Below, in pieces: positions 47,802 to 57,529 of a DNA stretch of 64,000 nt. The translations under genes were made by a program, and so were the position numbers. Source of the DNA: Novosphingobium lentum NBRC 107847. GTDB taxonomy: Bacteria > Pseudomonadota > Alphaproteobacteria > Sphingomonadales > Sphingomonadaceae. Position 1 is the first letter of the stretch; each line of letters opens with the position of its first letter. The stretch covers positions 61,096 to 125,095 of the forward strand of contig NZ_BCTW01000016.1 in assembly GCF_001590965.1 (NCBI RefSeq), given 5' to 3'. A model generated the notes under the pieces. The model worked only from the letters and a program-made list of their open reading frames with translations. It was not told where the DNA came from and ran no database searches.

Positions 47802-49366
47802 CAGGCGGATGCTTCCTCGGGCGGCAGTTCGAGGCGCGGGAAAGCGCCAATGGGCTGCGCCACGGCGAAGCCGCTCGCCGCCAAAGTCGCGAACCAACCC
47901 GCATCGTCGAGCGCGGCGAAATCGCGCTGGCTGACGGAAATTCCCATTTGATCGAGCAGCTTGTCGATTGAAGCTGGCACGACAGGGCGAACCGCGATCG
48001 CCAGCGTGCGGACGCAGCGGAACAGCGTCATCAGCACCGCCGCCATTCGCTGCGGATCGGTCTTGCGCAGCGCCCACGGAGCCTGCTCATCGACATACTG
48101 GTTGCAGGCGAACACGGCGCGCATCCAGGCATCGAGACCATCGCTGAATTGCAGCGATTTAAACGTCGTTTGGAGGGTCACGATATGGGCGCGAACCTCG
48201 ACTTCAAGTGCCGTGTCAGCTTCTGCTGCAGGTAAATCAGCATCAAGTACCCCATACAGGTTCTTGAAAATCATCGACAAGCTGCGCTGCGCCAGATTGC
48301 CGAAACTGTTCGCCAGTTCGGCGTTGCAGCGCGTGACAATCGCTTCGGGCGAATAGCTGCCATCCTGCCCGAACGCGACTTCGCGCATCAGGAAGTAGCG
48401 GAGCGGATCAACGCCGAACCGCTGGGCCAGTTCGGTCGGATCGGTGACGTTGCCGAGCGACTTCGATTCCTTCTGCCCGCGGTTGAGCAGGAAGCCGTGG
48501 CCGAACACCTGCTTGGGCAACGGCAAGCCGGCGCTCATCAGGAAGGCCGGCCAGTAGATCGTGTGGAACCGGACGATGTCCTTGCCGATCAGATGCAAGT
48601 CTGCCGGCCACCACTTTGCGAACTCTGGCGTTTCGTCGGGAAAGCCGAGTCCCGTCAGGTAGTTGGTCAGGGCATCGACCCACACGTACATGACGTGGGC
48701 TTCGCTGCCCGGCACCTTGACCCCCCAATCGAAGCTGGTGCGCGACACCGACAGATCGCGCAGCCCGCCCGCGACGAACGCGGCCATTTCGTTGCGCCGG
48801 CTGTCGGGCTTCAGGAAATCGGGCTGGTCGCGATAAAGATCGAGCAGCGGTTGCTGGTACTTCGACAGGCGGAAGAACCAGCTTTCCTCGACGGTCCATT
48901 CCACCGGCGTGCCTTGCGGCGAAAGCTTTTCACCGTCGGCACCATCGACCAGTTCCGAGCCGTCGTAATACGCCTCGTCGCGCACCGAGTACCAGCCTTC
49001 GTAGCGATCGAGGTAGAGATCGCCGCTGGCCTCCATCCGCCGCCACAGCTCCTGGCTGGCGCTATGGTGCTGTGGCTCGGTCGTGCGCTGGAAAACGTCG
49101 TAGTCGATGTTGAGAACGGCGCACATATCGATGAAATATTGCGACATTTCATCCGATAGCTGTTTCGGCGTCACACCCAGCTCTCGCGCCTTCTGCGCCA
49201 TCTTCAGCCCGTGTTCGTCGGTCCCCGTCTGAAAGCGCACGTCGCGGCCCATCGCTTTGTGGAAGCGGGCGATCACATCGGCGGCAATCGCTTCATAGGC
49301 ATGGCCGATATGCGGCTTGCCGTTGGGATAGCTGATCGCGGTGGTAATGTAATAAGGTTCGCCCAT
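47801..49366 (-). CDS. metG: methionyl-tRNA synthetase
   Basis: A 521-residue class I synthetase charging tRNA-Met. It has PNGKPHIGHAYE (HIGH motif), the connective domain without a CxxC zinc knuckle pair, and GQKESKSLGN (KMSKS-equivalent). It is a short form lacking the C-terminal dimerisation domain found in E. coli MetRS. The anticodon-binding helix bundle is in the last 160 residues (NQYVDEQAPWALRK). The start is 24 bases after holB. Confidence 0.97.
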   Translation of the reverse strand: MGEPYYITTAISYPNGKPHIGHAYEAIAADVIARFHKAMGRDVRFQTGTDEHGLKMAQKARELGVTPKQLSDEMSQYFIDMCAVLNIDYDVFQRTTEPQHHSASQELWRRMEASGDLYLDRYEGWYSVRDEAYYDGSELVDGADGEKLSPQGTPVEWTVEESWFFRLSKYQQPLLDLYRDQPDFLKPDSRRNEMAAFVAGGLRDLSVSRTSFDWGVKVPGSEAHVMYVWVDALTNYLTGLGFPDETPEFAKWWPADLHLIGKDIVRFHTIYWPAFLMSAGLPLPKQVFGHGFLLNRGQKESKSLGNVTDPTELAQRFGVDPLRYFLMREVAFGQDGSYSPEAIVTRCNAELANSFGNLAQRSLSMIFKNLYGVLDADLPAAEADTALEVEVRAHIVTLQTTFKSLQFSDGLDAWMRAVFACNQYVDEQAPWALRKTDPQRMAAVLMTLFRCVRTLAIAVRPVVPASIDKLLDQMGISVSQRDFAALDDAGWFATLAASGFAVAQPIGAFPRLELPPEEASA

Positions 49367-49390
49367 GGGGCCTTTCGCATCTCGCTGGAG

Positions 49391-50356
49391 CTAGTTCGCC
49401 CCTTCCCTAGTCGGCGCCACCGATGCCAGCAACCCGCCGATTTCCAGCAGCAGCAAGCCGGGGTCGAAGTTGTGCGTCGGCACTTGCGCGGCGAGGCGCA
49501 CCAGCGCGCCATGCGCCTCGATCAGTCGGGGTCGCGCGACGTCGCCCACCGTAAGCACGGCCTGCGCCACGGTCATCCGCGCAGCCTCGACCGCCGCGAG
49601 TTGCCGCTCGCGATCAGGACGCGCGCCCAGCGCCTGCGAGAGTTCTCCGCGCAGCGCCAGATCGGGATCTCCTTGGACCAGCAGCCTGGTGAACAGCGCT
49701 GACAGCGGGCCCAGCTTCTGTTCGGCAAAGGCGATAGCCTGACCCGGCGATCCGCCGGAAAACGCCAGCGCCGCCTCGCGTTCGCGCGCGTCGAGCCCGG
49801 GCACCGCGGTATCGAGCACGCGCGCCAGATCGGCGTCTTCGAGCGGCGCGAACCTCAGCACCAGGCAGCGCGAGCGGATGGTCGGCAGCAATCGCCCGAG
49901 GCGATGCGCGACGAGCAGGAAGAACGTGCCCTGCGGTGGTTCCTCCAGGCTCTTGAGCAGCGCATTGACCGCCGACTTCTCCAGATCGTCGGCGGCGTCG
50001 ATGATCACCGCCCGGCGCGAGCCGAGCGTCGGGCGGGTTACCAGGCGGCGCTGCATCTGGCGGACCTGGTCGACCGTGATGTTGCGCTTGGTGGCGAACG
50101 GCTTGCCCTCGGCCTGTTTCTTCGCCTCGTCGTCGTTCGCCGCCAGCGGGGTCAGCACGTGGATGTCCGGGTGCATCTCGGGTGCTGGCTGGGGCAGGCC
50201 GGGTTCCGCCACCAACTCGGCCGCCGCCGCCACGGCGAACCCGGCCTTGCCGATCCCGCGCTTGCCCGCCAGTATCCACGCATGGTGCATCTTGCCCCCG
50301 CTGCGCGCGGCACGCCAGGCTGCCCACGCGGCATCGTGCCCGACCAGTGACGTCAT
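49391..50356 (-). CDS. holB: DNA polymerase III delta' subunit
   Basis: A 321-residue clamp-loader subunit of the AAA+ family. It has a P-loop-like GKRGIGKAGFA, the RNITVDQVRQMQRRL segment, VIIDAADDLEKSAVNALLKSLEEPP and the SRC sensor motif (TIRSRCLVLRFAPL). Zn-binding cysteines of E. coli delta' are not conserved. It overlaps tmk (ATGA), a near-universal arrangement tmk-holB-metG-tatD. Confidence 0.94.
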   Translation of the reverse strand: MTSLVGHDAAWAAWRAARSGGKMHHAWILAGKRGIGKAGFAVAAAAELVAEPGLPQPAPEMHPDIHVLTPLAANDDEAKKQAEGKPFATKRNITVDQVRQMQRRLVTRPTLGSRRAVIIDAADDLEKSAVNALLKSLEEPPQGTFFLLVAHRLGRLLPTIRSRCLVLRFAPLEDADLARVLDTAVPGLDAREREAALAFSGGSPGQAIAFAEQKLGPLSALFTRLLVQGDPDLALRGELSQALGARPDRERQLAAVEAARMTVAQAVLTVGDVARPRLIEAHGALVRLAAQVPTHNFDPGLLLLEIGGLLASVAPTREGAN

Positions 50357-50991
50357 GACGGCAGCATTCCTGCCAGTGCATCGAGGATGCGGCAGTGCAC
50401 CGCATCGGCGTCACCATCGGCGGCGATGGCCGCGAACCGCCAAGGTTCCTCTTCGGCAAAGCGTCGGAACGCCAGTGCCACGTTGGCGTGATAGCCTGCG
50501 TCGCGGCCGCCGATACGATCGGCGTTGCCGCCGTCACGCAGCGCGAGCCGCCCGGCGGCCAGCGCCGGGTCAAGGGTGAGCAGCAAGGTCAGGTCGGGCA
50601 GTACGCCCACGCTGCCGATGCGATGGAGTTCGCGCACGTCGCTGTCGGCAAGGCCGCCGGCACCGCCCTGATAGGCCCGGCTGCTGTCGAGGAAACGGTC
50701 GCAGATCACCCAGCGACCCGCCGCCAGCGCCGGACGGATCAGCCGCTCAACATGGTCGGCGCGCGCGGCGGCGAACAGCAGGGCCTCGGCGCGCGTGCCC
50801 CAGCCCTCGCCTTGCGGATCGAGCAGCAGCTGGCGGATGGCTTCGGCCCCGGTGGTTCCGCCGGGCTCGCGGGTGACGACCACTTCAAGCCCGCGCCGTT
50901 CCAGTTCGCGGGCGAGCAGCCGCGCCTGGGTGGACTTGCCCACGCCTTCGCCGCCCTCGAAGGCGATGAACCGGCCGCTGCCCCCGCTCAC
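50353..50991 (-). CDS. tmk: thymidylate kinase
   Basis: A 212-residue kinase phosphorylating dTMP to dTDP. The P-loop is FEGGEGVGKST, followed by VVTREPGGT and CDRFLDSSRAYQG for substrate binding. GTG 50991 overlaps the DacA stop (GTGA) and gives the typical MSGG-RFIAFEGGEG start. The gene sits between dacA and holB in the same run. Confidence 0.95.
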   Translation of the reverse strand: MSGGSGRFIAFEGGEGVGKSTQARLLARELERRGLEVVVTREPGGTTGAEAIRQLLLDPQGEGWGTRAEALLFAAARADHVERLIRPALAAGRWVICDRFLDSSRAYQGGAGGLADSDVRELHRIGSVGVLPDLTLLLTLDPALAAGRLALRDGGNADRIGGRDAGYHANVALAFRRFAEEEPWRFAAIAADGDADAVHCRILDALAGMLPS

Positions 50992-52163
50992 AACCCGGCC
51001 AATGCGAACAGGCCGTTGCGCAGGCGATCGATCGCGCCGCCGCGACCGACGTCGTTGGCCGCCACCAGCGGCAGCGATGCGTCGGGCTGTCCGTCGGTGT
51101 GGACGACCAGCGTGGCCACCGGTTGCCCTTTGGCCAGTGGCGCCGTCAGCGGACCGCGATAGCGCACGGTCAGCCCGTAGCCCGCCCTGGTGCCGGTTGG
51201 CCGGACCGTCCGCAGATCGCGAGGTGCCAGCAGCCCAACCATGCGATCCGTGCCGCCCTGCACGCGCGCCTCCGCAACCTGTACCCCAGCGTTGAACAGT
51301 GGCTGCGTCTCCCACGCGGAATAGCCCCATTCGATGAAGGCGCGCGATTGGTTGCGGCGCGCCTCGAGCGTATCGAACCCCGCCACCACCATCAGCAAGC
51401 GCCGACCATCGCGTTCGGCCGAGCCGACCAAGCCATAACCGGCCTCGTTGGTGTGGCCGGTCTTCACCCCGTCGGCACCGGCGGTTACGCCATAGAGCGG
51501 GTTGAAGTTTTCCTGCGTCACGCCGTTGAAGGTCATGTCCTTGTGCCCGAAGAAGCGATGGTAGAGGCCCGGATGCCGGGAAATCAGCGCGCTGGACAGC
51601 GTGGCGAGATCGGCGGCGGAAACGTACGTGCGCCCGTCGTCGGGCCAACCGTTGGGCGTGTTGTAATGCGTGTCCGGCATGCCAAGGTGGTGCGCCGCCG
51701 CATTCATCAGCGTGGTGAAATGCGGTACGTCGCCGGCGATACCCTCGGCCAGCACAACGCAGCCGTCGTTGGCCGACACCGTCACGATGCCGCGCAACAG
51801 GTCTTCGACCGTCACGCTGCTGCCTTCGGCCAGGTTCATGCTGGTGCCCTTGCCATGCCATTGCCGCCAGGTTTCATCGCGAACCGGCATGGTCTGGTCG
51901 AGGCCGAGCCGGTGTGCGTCGATCAGTTCGAACGCGACGTAGGCGGTCATGATCTTGGTCAGCGACGCCGGAATGAACCGGCGCCGTTCGTCGCGCGCGA
52001 ACAAGGTCCGGCCCGATCCCATGTCCACCATCAGTGCAATCGGCGCGGTCGTCTGGAATGCAGGCAGGGCCGCTCCCTGCGCGGGCGCGGTCATCGCCAC
52101 GTCGGCGCGCGCGGGTGCGGCGGCGAGCAGCACCGCGAGCAGGGCTGGAACTGTCCTTGGCAA
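50988..52163 (-). CDS. D-alanyl-D-alanine carboxypeptidase (DacA/PBP5-like)
   Basis: A 391-residue peptidase S11 protein with a signal peptide (about 1-20). The serine site is PASLTK (Ser67, Lys70), the second motif SAN (Ser130-Asn132) and the third KTG in GVKTGHTNEAG. A C-terminal beta domain follows. It trims the terminal D-Ala from peptidoglycan stems in the periplasm. The TTG start at 52163 has GGGGA seven bases upstream. The rlpA and mltB genes lie upstream in the same run. Confidence 0.94.
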   Translation of the reverse strand: MPRTVPALLAVLLAAAPARADVAMTAPAQGAALPAFQTTAPIALMVDMGSGRTLFARDERRRFIPASLTKIMTAYVAFELIDAHRLGLDQTMPVRDETWRQWHGKGTSMNLAEGSSVTVEDLLRGIVTVSANDGCVVLAEGIAGDVPHFTTLMNAAAHHLGMPDTHYNTPNGWPDDGRTYVSAADLATLSSALISRHPGLYHRFFGHKDMTFNGVTQENFNPLYGVTAGADGVKTGHTNEAGYGLVGSAERDGRRLLMVVAGFDTLEARRNQSRAFIEWGYSAWETQPLFNAGVQVAEARVQGGTDRMVGLLAPRDLRTVRPTGTRAGYGLTVRYRGPLTAPLAKGQPVATLVVHTDGQPDASLPLVAANDVGRGGAIDRLRNGLFALAGL

Positions 52164-52201
52164 AATGCGGTCCCCGAACGTTGGCGGACCGTGACGCGCG
52201 A

Positions 52202-53197
52202 TCAGGGCGCGGTCAGGATCCGGCTACCCGCATAGCCTTTGGCATGCGCCTTCGCCAGCGCCGCTTCGGCTTGGGCGCGCGAAGCGAACGGCCCCATGCG
52301 CACGCGCCACAGCTTTCCGACCGGGCTGATCGAGCCATCGACCGCTGCGGCAACGGTTTCGGCCCGCGCTTTCTCGCCGAACGCCGCCACCTGAACGTAA
52401 AGGCCGCGCTGCGCCGCTGCATGGTCCTGGACCGCAGGCGCGGGAGCAACCTTCGGCTCCGGAGCGGAGGCCACTGCTGGCCGAGGCGTTTCTACCGGCG
52501 ACGATACCGGCTTGGGGGAGACCGGCTTTGCCGCGATGGGCGATTTGCCCTTCCCTGCCGGCTTGGCAGTTCCCTTCACCGGGGCATGGGCCACAGCCGG
52601 CACGGGCGTGGTCGGCGGCGCCACAGCAACCGGAGCGACGGGCCCGCCAAGTTTGCGCATCAGTACGTTGAGCAGGCCCTTGGGCGTTTCCATGCGCGCG
52701 GGCGCCTGCTGGCCGGTGCGCAGCAGCGCGCGTTCGATCTCGGGCGGGTTGACCCGCCGCACGCGAACCGGCGCCTTTGCGCCATCCGCCAGGCCGAGTT
52801 GCGCCCATGCCCCGGCCGACAGATCGATCAGGCGATCGCCGGTCATCGGCCCGCGATGGTCCAGACGGACAAGAACGGTCTTGCCCGAATCGAGCGCGGT
52901 CACTTCGACGTAGCTGGGCAACGGCAGCGTGCGGTGCGATCCGCTGATCGCCGCCCCGCCCTCGCCTTGCGCGGCATAGCCCACGGCATCGTAGTTGAGC
53001 GTGTCGCCGGGCGTATAGGTGACGCCGTCGACGACGAAGGGATCGCCCAGCACCATCGGATAATCGGCGGCCGGTCCGCCGGGGATCGCCACATCGGCAG
53101 TCTTGGGCGATCCGGCGAGGACCGGGGCGGCCACCATGGCCGATCCGGCAACGATCAGGGCAGCCACGGCGGCGGCCCGGTTAACGGCTGATTTCAT
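52202..53197 (-). CDS. RlpA-like septal ring protein with SPOR domain
   Basis: A 331-residue exported protein. A signal peptide (about 1-29) is followed by a double-psi beta-barrel (VLVRLDHRGPMTGDRLIDLSAGAWAQLG, about 100-135), a long Pro/Ala/Lys linker (about 170-250) and a C-terminal SPOR domain (LYVQVAAFGEKARAE ... VRMGPFASRAQAE). RlpA proteins bind denuded glycan at the septum and may be lytic transglycosylases. It overlaps the mltB-like gene by 17 bases. Confidence 0.9.
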   Translation of the reverse strand: MKSAVNRAAAVAALIVAGSAMVAAPVLAGSPKTADVAIPGGPAADYPMVLGDPFVVDGVTYTPGDTLNYDAVGYAAQGEGGAAISGSHRTLPLPSYVEVTALDSGKTVLVRLDHRGPMTGDRLIDLSAGAWAQLGLADGAKAPVRVRRVNPPEIERALLRTGQQAPARMETPKGLLNVLMRKLGGPVAPVAVAPPTTPVPAVAHAPVKGTAKPAGKGKSPIAAKPVSPKPVSSPVETPRPAVASAPEPKVAPAPAVQDHAAAQRGLYVQVAAFGEKARAETVAAAVDGSISPVGKLWRVRMGPFASRAQAEAALAKAHAKGYAGSRILTAP

Positions 53198-54248
53198 CTG
53201 CAAGCAATCCCACGGACAGGGCGTAAAAGTTCGAGCAGTTATAATCGAGGATGACTCGATAATTTCCGGTTAGCAGATAACCAGTGCTGCCCTGCCCGTC
53301 GGGTTCGATCAGAGTCGCCTGCACAGTGTCCCCCGGCCACACCCCGCGCCGGGGCACCAGCCCCATCGCGCGCCATTCGCGCATCGTGCGCCATTTGCTA
53401 TGCCGCGCAAACACTTGCGGGCAGCGCGGGCTGACCAGCGTGGTGACCAGCGAACCGCGATCGAGCCCGGCGGGGACACCCACCGCCAAGCCCCACGGCT
53501 CGCCCGGGCGCCATCCGGCATCGCGAAAATAGTTGGCGATCGAGGCCAGCGTATCGGCGCGATTGTTCCAGATGTCGGCAAAACCGTCACCATCGCCGTC
53601 CTGCGCCACGCGCAGATAGACCGACGGCAGGAACTGCGGATTGCCGAATGCACCTGCCCAGCTGCCGGTCAACCGGCTGCGCGGCACCCCGCGATCGACC
53701 ATCTTGAGCGCCGCGACGAATTCGTCGGCGAACAAATCGCGCCGCCGGCCTTCGTAGGCGAGCGTTGCCAGAGAGCGCGGCAGGTCGAAATCGCCGGTAT
53801 AGCTGCCGTAGTTGCTTTCATGCCCCCAGATGGCGAGCACGATCGCCCCCGGCACGCCATAACGCCGCTCAACCATCGCGATATCATTGCCGGCGGACTG
53901 ATAGACGCGCCGCCCGCCCGCGATCCGCGCCGCATCGACATGGTTGCGATAATAGGGCGCGAAGGCGGGGATCGAACTCGACGGACCGCCGCCGGGCTGG
54001 GTGCGATCAAGCTCGATCACGCGCGGATTGAACGTGAGCCCGGCCGTCACCCGCATGATCGTGGCCTCGCTCACCCCGGCGGCACGGGCTTTGCCGCCCA
54101 GCTGCTGGAGAAAGCCCTGGAAGCCGGTATCCGCGTTGAGTTGGGAAACAGGGGCGTACTGCGCACTGGCCGGCGCACCGAGCACCACGGCCGCCAGGGC
54201 CGCAGTCGCAATGCGAAGTCGTTGCACCAGTTGGGAAACCATCACCAT
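53181..54248 (-). CDS. lytic murein transglycosylase (MltB-like, SLT_2)
   Basis: A 355-residue protein with a signal peptide (about 1-30, ending ASAQY). The lytic domain has IWGHESNYG, whose Glu is the probable catalytic acid, AGAFGNPQFLPS and the C-terminal YRVILDYNCSNFYALSV. It cleaves the glycan backbone to 1,6-anhydromuramyl ends. It is the first gene of a ten-gene minus-strand run. ATG 54248 is used; ATG 54242 is equally possible. Confidence 0.92.
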   Translation of the reverse strand: MVMVSQLVQRLRIATAALAAVVLGAPASAQYAPVSQLNADTGFQGFLQQLGGKARAAGVSEATIMRVTAGLTFNPRVIELDRTQPGGGPSSSIPAFAPYYRNHVDAARIAGGRRVYQSAGNDIAMVERRYGVPGAIVLAIWGHESNYGSYTGDFDLPRSLATLAYEGRRRDLFADEFVAALKMVDRGVPRSRLTGSWAGAFGNPQFLPSVYLRVAQDGDGDGFADIWNNRADTLASIANYFRDAGWRPGEPWGLAVGVPAGLDRGSLVTTLVSPRCPQVFARHSKWRTMREWRAMGLVPRRGVWPGDTVQATLIEPDGQGSTGYLLTGNYRVILDYNCSNFYALSVGLLADEISR

Positions 54249-54345
54249 AACGCGACATTCGCACAGATGATGGGCCAAGGGAATTCACTAGCGCCGGAAC
54301 GGTTATACAAATGCGGTGGCCGGAACCCGCCGCCAAAACACGAAG

Positions 54346-54377
54346 AAGGCCGCAGACGCCCGTGCGCCTGCGGCCTT
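54346..54377 (-). terminator. Rho-independent terminator after the TonB-dependent receptor gene
   Basis: On the minus strand AAGGCCGCAG (54377-54368) pairs perfectly with CTGCGGCCTT (54355-54346), and the inner GC-rich segment adds pairing. CTTCGTGTTTT follows on the minus strand. It separates the receptor from the mltB operon. Confidence 0.85.
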
Positions 54378-54403
54378 CCTGCCTTCAGATCAGCCGCGGC
54401 CGA

Positions 54404-56902
54404 TCAGAACTTCAGAGCAGCTTCGAACCCGAACGTGCGCGGCGGGTTGAAGTTGCCGTAGTCGCCCAGCACGCCGCCGTAGTTGAGGCTGCCGTTATTG
54501 GCGACGGTCGGCGAGGAGTTCGCAGCCGAACGACGGTAGATGTAGGTGGTGTCGAGCAGATTGCGCGCCCAGACCGAGAACGTGACCTTGCTATCGTTCT
54601 GCCCGACCGCAATGTCGGCCAGCGCCAGACGCCCGTTCATGACGAAGCTGGAATCTGCCAACACCGGCTCGTTCTGGAAGCTGTATGCCGACGAGGCATA
54701 GTTGGCGTCGAGGTGCAGTCTTACCGATGCGCCGTTGCCACCGATCGGCATCGAGTAGTCGGCAAACGCCGAAGCCGCGTTCTTCGGCGTGTAGACGACG
54801 TAGACTTGATACAGAACGTTGCCCAGGTTGGGGTTCGGCGTCGGCGGCACCTTGGTGTAGGTGTACGCGTAGGAAGCACCCAGGGTCAGGTTGTCGGTCG
54901 CCTTCACGGTAAGGTCGGCCTCGATCCCGCGCAGCTTCGATTTGCCCGGTGCGTTCGCGGTGTTTTCGGTGTGAAGATTGAAGGTCGGGTTGGGCAGTCC
55001 GTTGGACAGCGTCGGCGAAGTGTCGACGTTGTCGAAATCGGTCTGCGTGCCGGTGCGGTTCATGATGTAGCCCGCAAGGTTGAGCCGCGCACGATGATCG
55101 AACAGGTCCATCTTGGCGCCGATTTCGTACGCCTTGACCACTTCAGGACCGAACGCGAGGAATGTCGCCGAACGATCGTTGGCGCCGCCCGAACGATAGC
55201 CGGTCGAGTACTTGGCATACAGGTTGATGCCCGGTGTCGCCTGGATCGCGGCGATGACCAGCGGGTCGAAGCGGTTGGTCGACAGGTTCAGCGTGTAAGG
55301 CGTGGCGACGCCCGACACGAGGTACAGCGAACCGGTGCGCTTGTCGTGCGTGTAGCGACCACCGACCGTGAGGTGGAACGCATCGAACCCGGCCGGGGTA
55401 AACGTGGCCTGGCCGAACGCGGCGTAGCTCTTGGCAAACGCCTGGCTGGCGCGCTGCAGGAACTGCTGGCCGATGGCCCAGCCCTGGTTGCCCGAAGTGA
55501 CCGGGCCGACCACCGTTTCGCTGTTGATGGTGTAGCCGGTACCGTCAGCGTTCCACTTGTTGGTCGATGGCGTGGCCGCCTGTTCCTGCACGCGCTCGTT
55601 GAAGTAGTAGCCGCCCAGGACGAAATCGACCTGCGGGATCGATCCGACCAGCTGAAGCTCCTGGCTGAACTGGCGCTGGTTGAGGAACGAAAGGCTATAG
55701 CGGCTGAAGTTGCCGTTCGGCGCGAAAATCGTGCGAGCCGGGCCGCCCGAGTTGTCCCACTGTTCGGTCGAGACAGTGCGCCAGGCCGAGATCGAACGTA
55801 CTTCGATATCGGGCGTAAGCTTGTACTTGAGGTTGACCGAGGTGCCTTGGGTACGATCGACGCTGTACTGCTGCGGCACGCCGACCGGAGCGACAGCAAG
55901 GCGGTTTCCGCCCGTGGGCGTGATCAGAGGCGAAAGCGGGGCGATGCAGGGATTGGTGGTCACGCCGCTGACGACGACGTTGCACTTGGCACCGTTGAAC
56001 GTCAGCGCATTGGCGTTCGCGGTATTATAGAACCCGACATTGTAGCCGTTGGGGTTATAGCTGATCAGCTGGCTGAAGTTCGGCGTATTCTCGTCCTTGG
56101 CCTTGTCATACGAGACCAACGCGGTGAAGCCTTCGAACGGGGTCCATTTGGCCGAAATGCGGCCGCCGACGCGTTCGTACTGGTTCCAGCCGGTCTGCCC
56201 GGCGAGCGGGTTCTTGACGGTGCCGTCCTGATGCTGCTCGATTCCGTCGATCTTGATCGCAAGGTTGTGGAACGCGGGCAGATCGATGTGGCCTTCGGCG
56301 CTGTGGCTGCCGTAATTGCCGACGCCGCCGATGAAGCGACCGTCGAATTCACCCGAGGGGTCCTTGGTCACGATGCTGACCGCGCCGCCTTCGGTGTTGC
56401 GACCGAACAGCGTGCCCTGCGGACCCTTGAGGACTTCGATGCGCTGCACGTCGAACAACGCGGCATTGAGGCCCTGCGAACGGGCGAGGTAGACGCCGTC
56501 GATGTAGACGCCGACCGGCGTATCACGCGCGGTCTGGTTCTGATCGAACGGCACGATGCCGCGGATGCCGACGGTCAGCGCCGACTGGCGGGCTTCGAAC
56601 GTGGCAACGCGCAATGACGGCACGCCACCGTCAGCCAGATCGAGCAGGCTCTGGACGTGGCGATCCTTGATCGTGTCGGCGCTGAGCACGCTGATCGCGA
56701 TCGGGGTCTTCTGCAGGTTGGTTTCGCGCTTGGTCGCGGTCACGACGATCTGGCCGAGGCCGCTATCGGCTCCGGCAGCATCGGCGGCAGCCGCTGCGGT
56801 CTGGGCGGGTGCGGCATCGGCGGCCCATGCGGGCGCGGCCGACATCGCGATGGTGGCTGCACCGGCAGCCAGCCCAGCGCGAATCACATTGAAACTGGTC
56901 AT
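54404..56902 (-). CDS. TonB-dependent receptor
   Basis: An 832-residue outer-membrane protein. It has a signal peptide (about 1-27, ending PAWAADA), a plug domain (IVVTATKRETNLQKTPIAISVLS, RIEVLKGPQGTLFGRNTEGGAV) and a 22-strand-type barrel ending in an aromatic (FGFEAALKF). Such receptors import siderophores, glycans or aromatic compounds with TonB energy. The plug resembles the large sphingomonad group of uncharacterised receptors. It stands alone, with its own terminator and a 12-base palindrome upstream. Confidence 0.94.
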   Translation of the reverse strand: MTSFNVIRAGLAAGAATIAMSAAPAWAADAAPAQTAAAAADAAGADSGLGQIVVTATKRETNLQKTPIAISVLSADTIKDRHVQSLLDLADGGVPSLRVATFEARQSALTVGIRGIVPFDQNQTARDTPVGVYIDGVYLARSQGLNAALFDVQRIEVLKGPQGTLFGRNTEGGAVSIVTKDPSGEFDGRFIGGVGNYGSHSAEGHIDLPAFHNLAIKIDGIEQHQDGTVKNPLAGQTGWNQYERVGGRISAKWTPFEGFTALVSYDKAKDENTPNFSQLISYNPNGYNVGFYNTANANALTFNGAKCNVVVSGVTTNPCIAPLSPLITPTGGNRLAVAPVGVPQQYSVDRTQGTSVNLKYKLTPDIEVRSISAWRTVSTEQWDNSGGPARTIFAPNGNFSRYSLSFLNQRQFSQELQLVGSIPQVDFVLGGYYFNERVQEQAATPSTNKWNADGTGYTINSETVVGPVTSGNQGWAIGQQFLQRASQAFAKSYAAFGQATFTPAGFDAFHLTVGGRYTHDKRTGSLYLVSGVATPYTLNLSTNRFDPLVIAAIQATPGINLYAKYSTGYRSGGANDRSATFLAFGPEVVKAYEIGAKMDLFDHRARLNLAGYIMNRTGTQTDFDNVDTSPTLSNGLPNPTFNLHTENTANAPGKSKLRGIEADLTVKATDNLTLGASYAYTYTKVPPTPNPNLGNVLYQVYVVYTPKNAASAFADYSMPIGGNGASVRLHLDANYASSAYSFQNEPVLADSSFVMNGRLALADIAVGQNDSKVTFSVWARNLLDTTYIYRRSAANSSPTVANNGSLNYGGVLGDYGNFNPPRTFGFEAALKF

Positions 56903-57221
56903 GGTAGTCCCTCACTTGATCGGACGTATTCGTCCGGGTCGAGCGGCGGGCTAGGGACGCAGCGATGCAGATTCGTGACGGACTGTCATTAAACCTTCAA
57001 ATTCGAGCTCGAAAACGGCTGAAACGCTAAGTTTGCTAATTTTCCAAGGCGATCGTTCGCAGACGCACAACGTCAAACAACCGTCAATATAGGTGCAGTC
57101 TTGCGGCATTTTGACCATTTAGCGCGCGCTTGGTCGACCGCGATTCGGAGCCATCGTAACGCCGTGCCCGCAAACGCAGGTGACAAATCGCAGGCTCCGC
57201 GCTAGCCGCATTTCCCGGAGC
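56903..57221. other. 319-base region between TonB receptor and tRNA-Ser
   Basis: An AT-richer leader in front of the receptor gene. It holds a perfect 12-base palindrome (TTCGAGCTCGAA, 57002-57013), about 100 bases upstream of the start. No ORF or clear sigma-70 promoter is visible. Confidence 0.6.
57002..57013. promoter_or_regulatory. 12-base palindrome, candidate operator of the TonB receptor
   Basis: TTCGAGCTCGAA is fully self-complementary and lies in the receptor leader. It is short enough to arise by chance; the position is the only support. Confidence 0.3.
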
Positions 57222-57311
57222 GGACAGGTGGCCGAGTGGTTTAAGGCAGCGGTCTTGAAAACCGCCGTGGGTGCAAGCTCACCGTGGGTTCGAATCCCAC
57301 CCTGTCCGCCA
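57222..57311 (+). tRNA. tRNA-Ser (anticodon TGA)
   Basis: A 90-base type II tRNA. The acceptor arm GGACAGG (57222-57228) pairs with CCTGTCC (57301-57307), then G and an encoded CCA. The anticodon loop CTTGAAA gives TGA, decoding UCA. A long variable arm (GTGGGTGCAAGCTCAC) and T arm GTGGGTTCGAATCCCAC are present. Confidence 0.96.
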
Positions 57312-57529
57312 GGTCTTGTCCGCCTGATCCAGCCGAATTTTGCTCGAAACCGCGAGCGGCGATTTCGGGCAAAGGGCTTTTCCGATCATCCATGTCGGCT
57401 GCCCGCCGCTGATATAACTTCGGGCATCACTCCAATGCGCCGCTGTTATTGCCCTTTTGGCAAGTGTGGGCCGTGGCTGCTTCCGATATTGTCTCAGCGC
57501 CAATATGGCGAAATAGAAGGGGCAATTAT

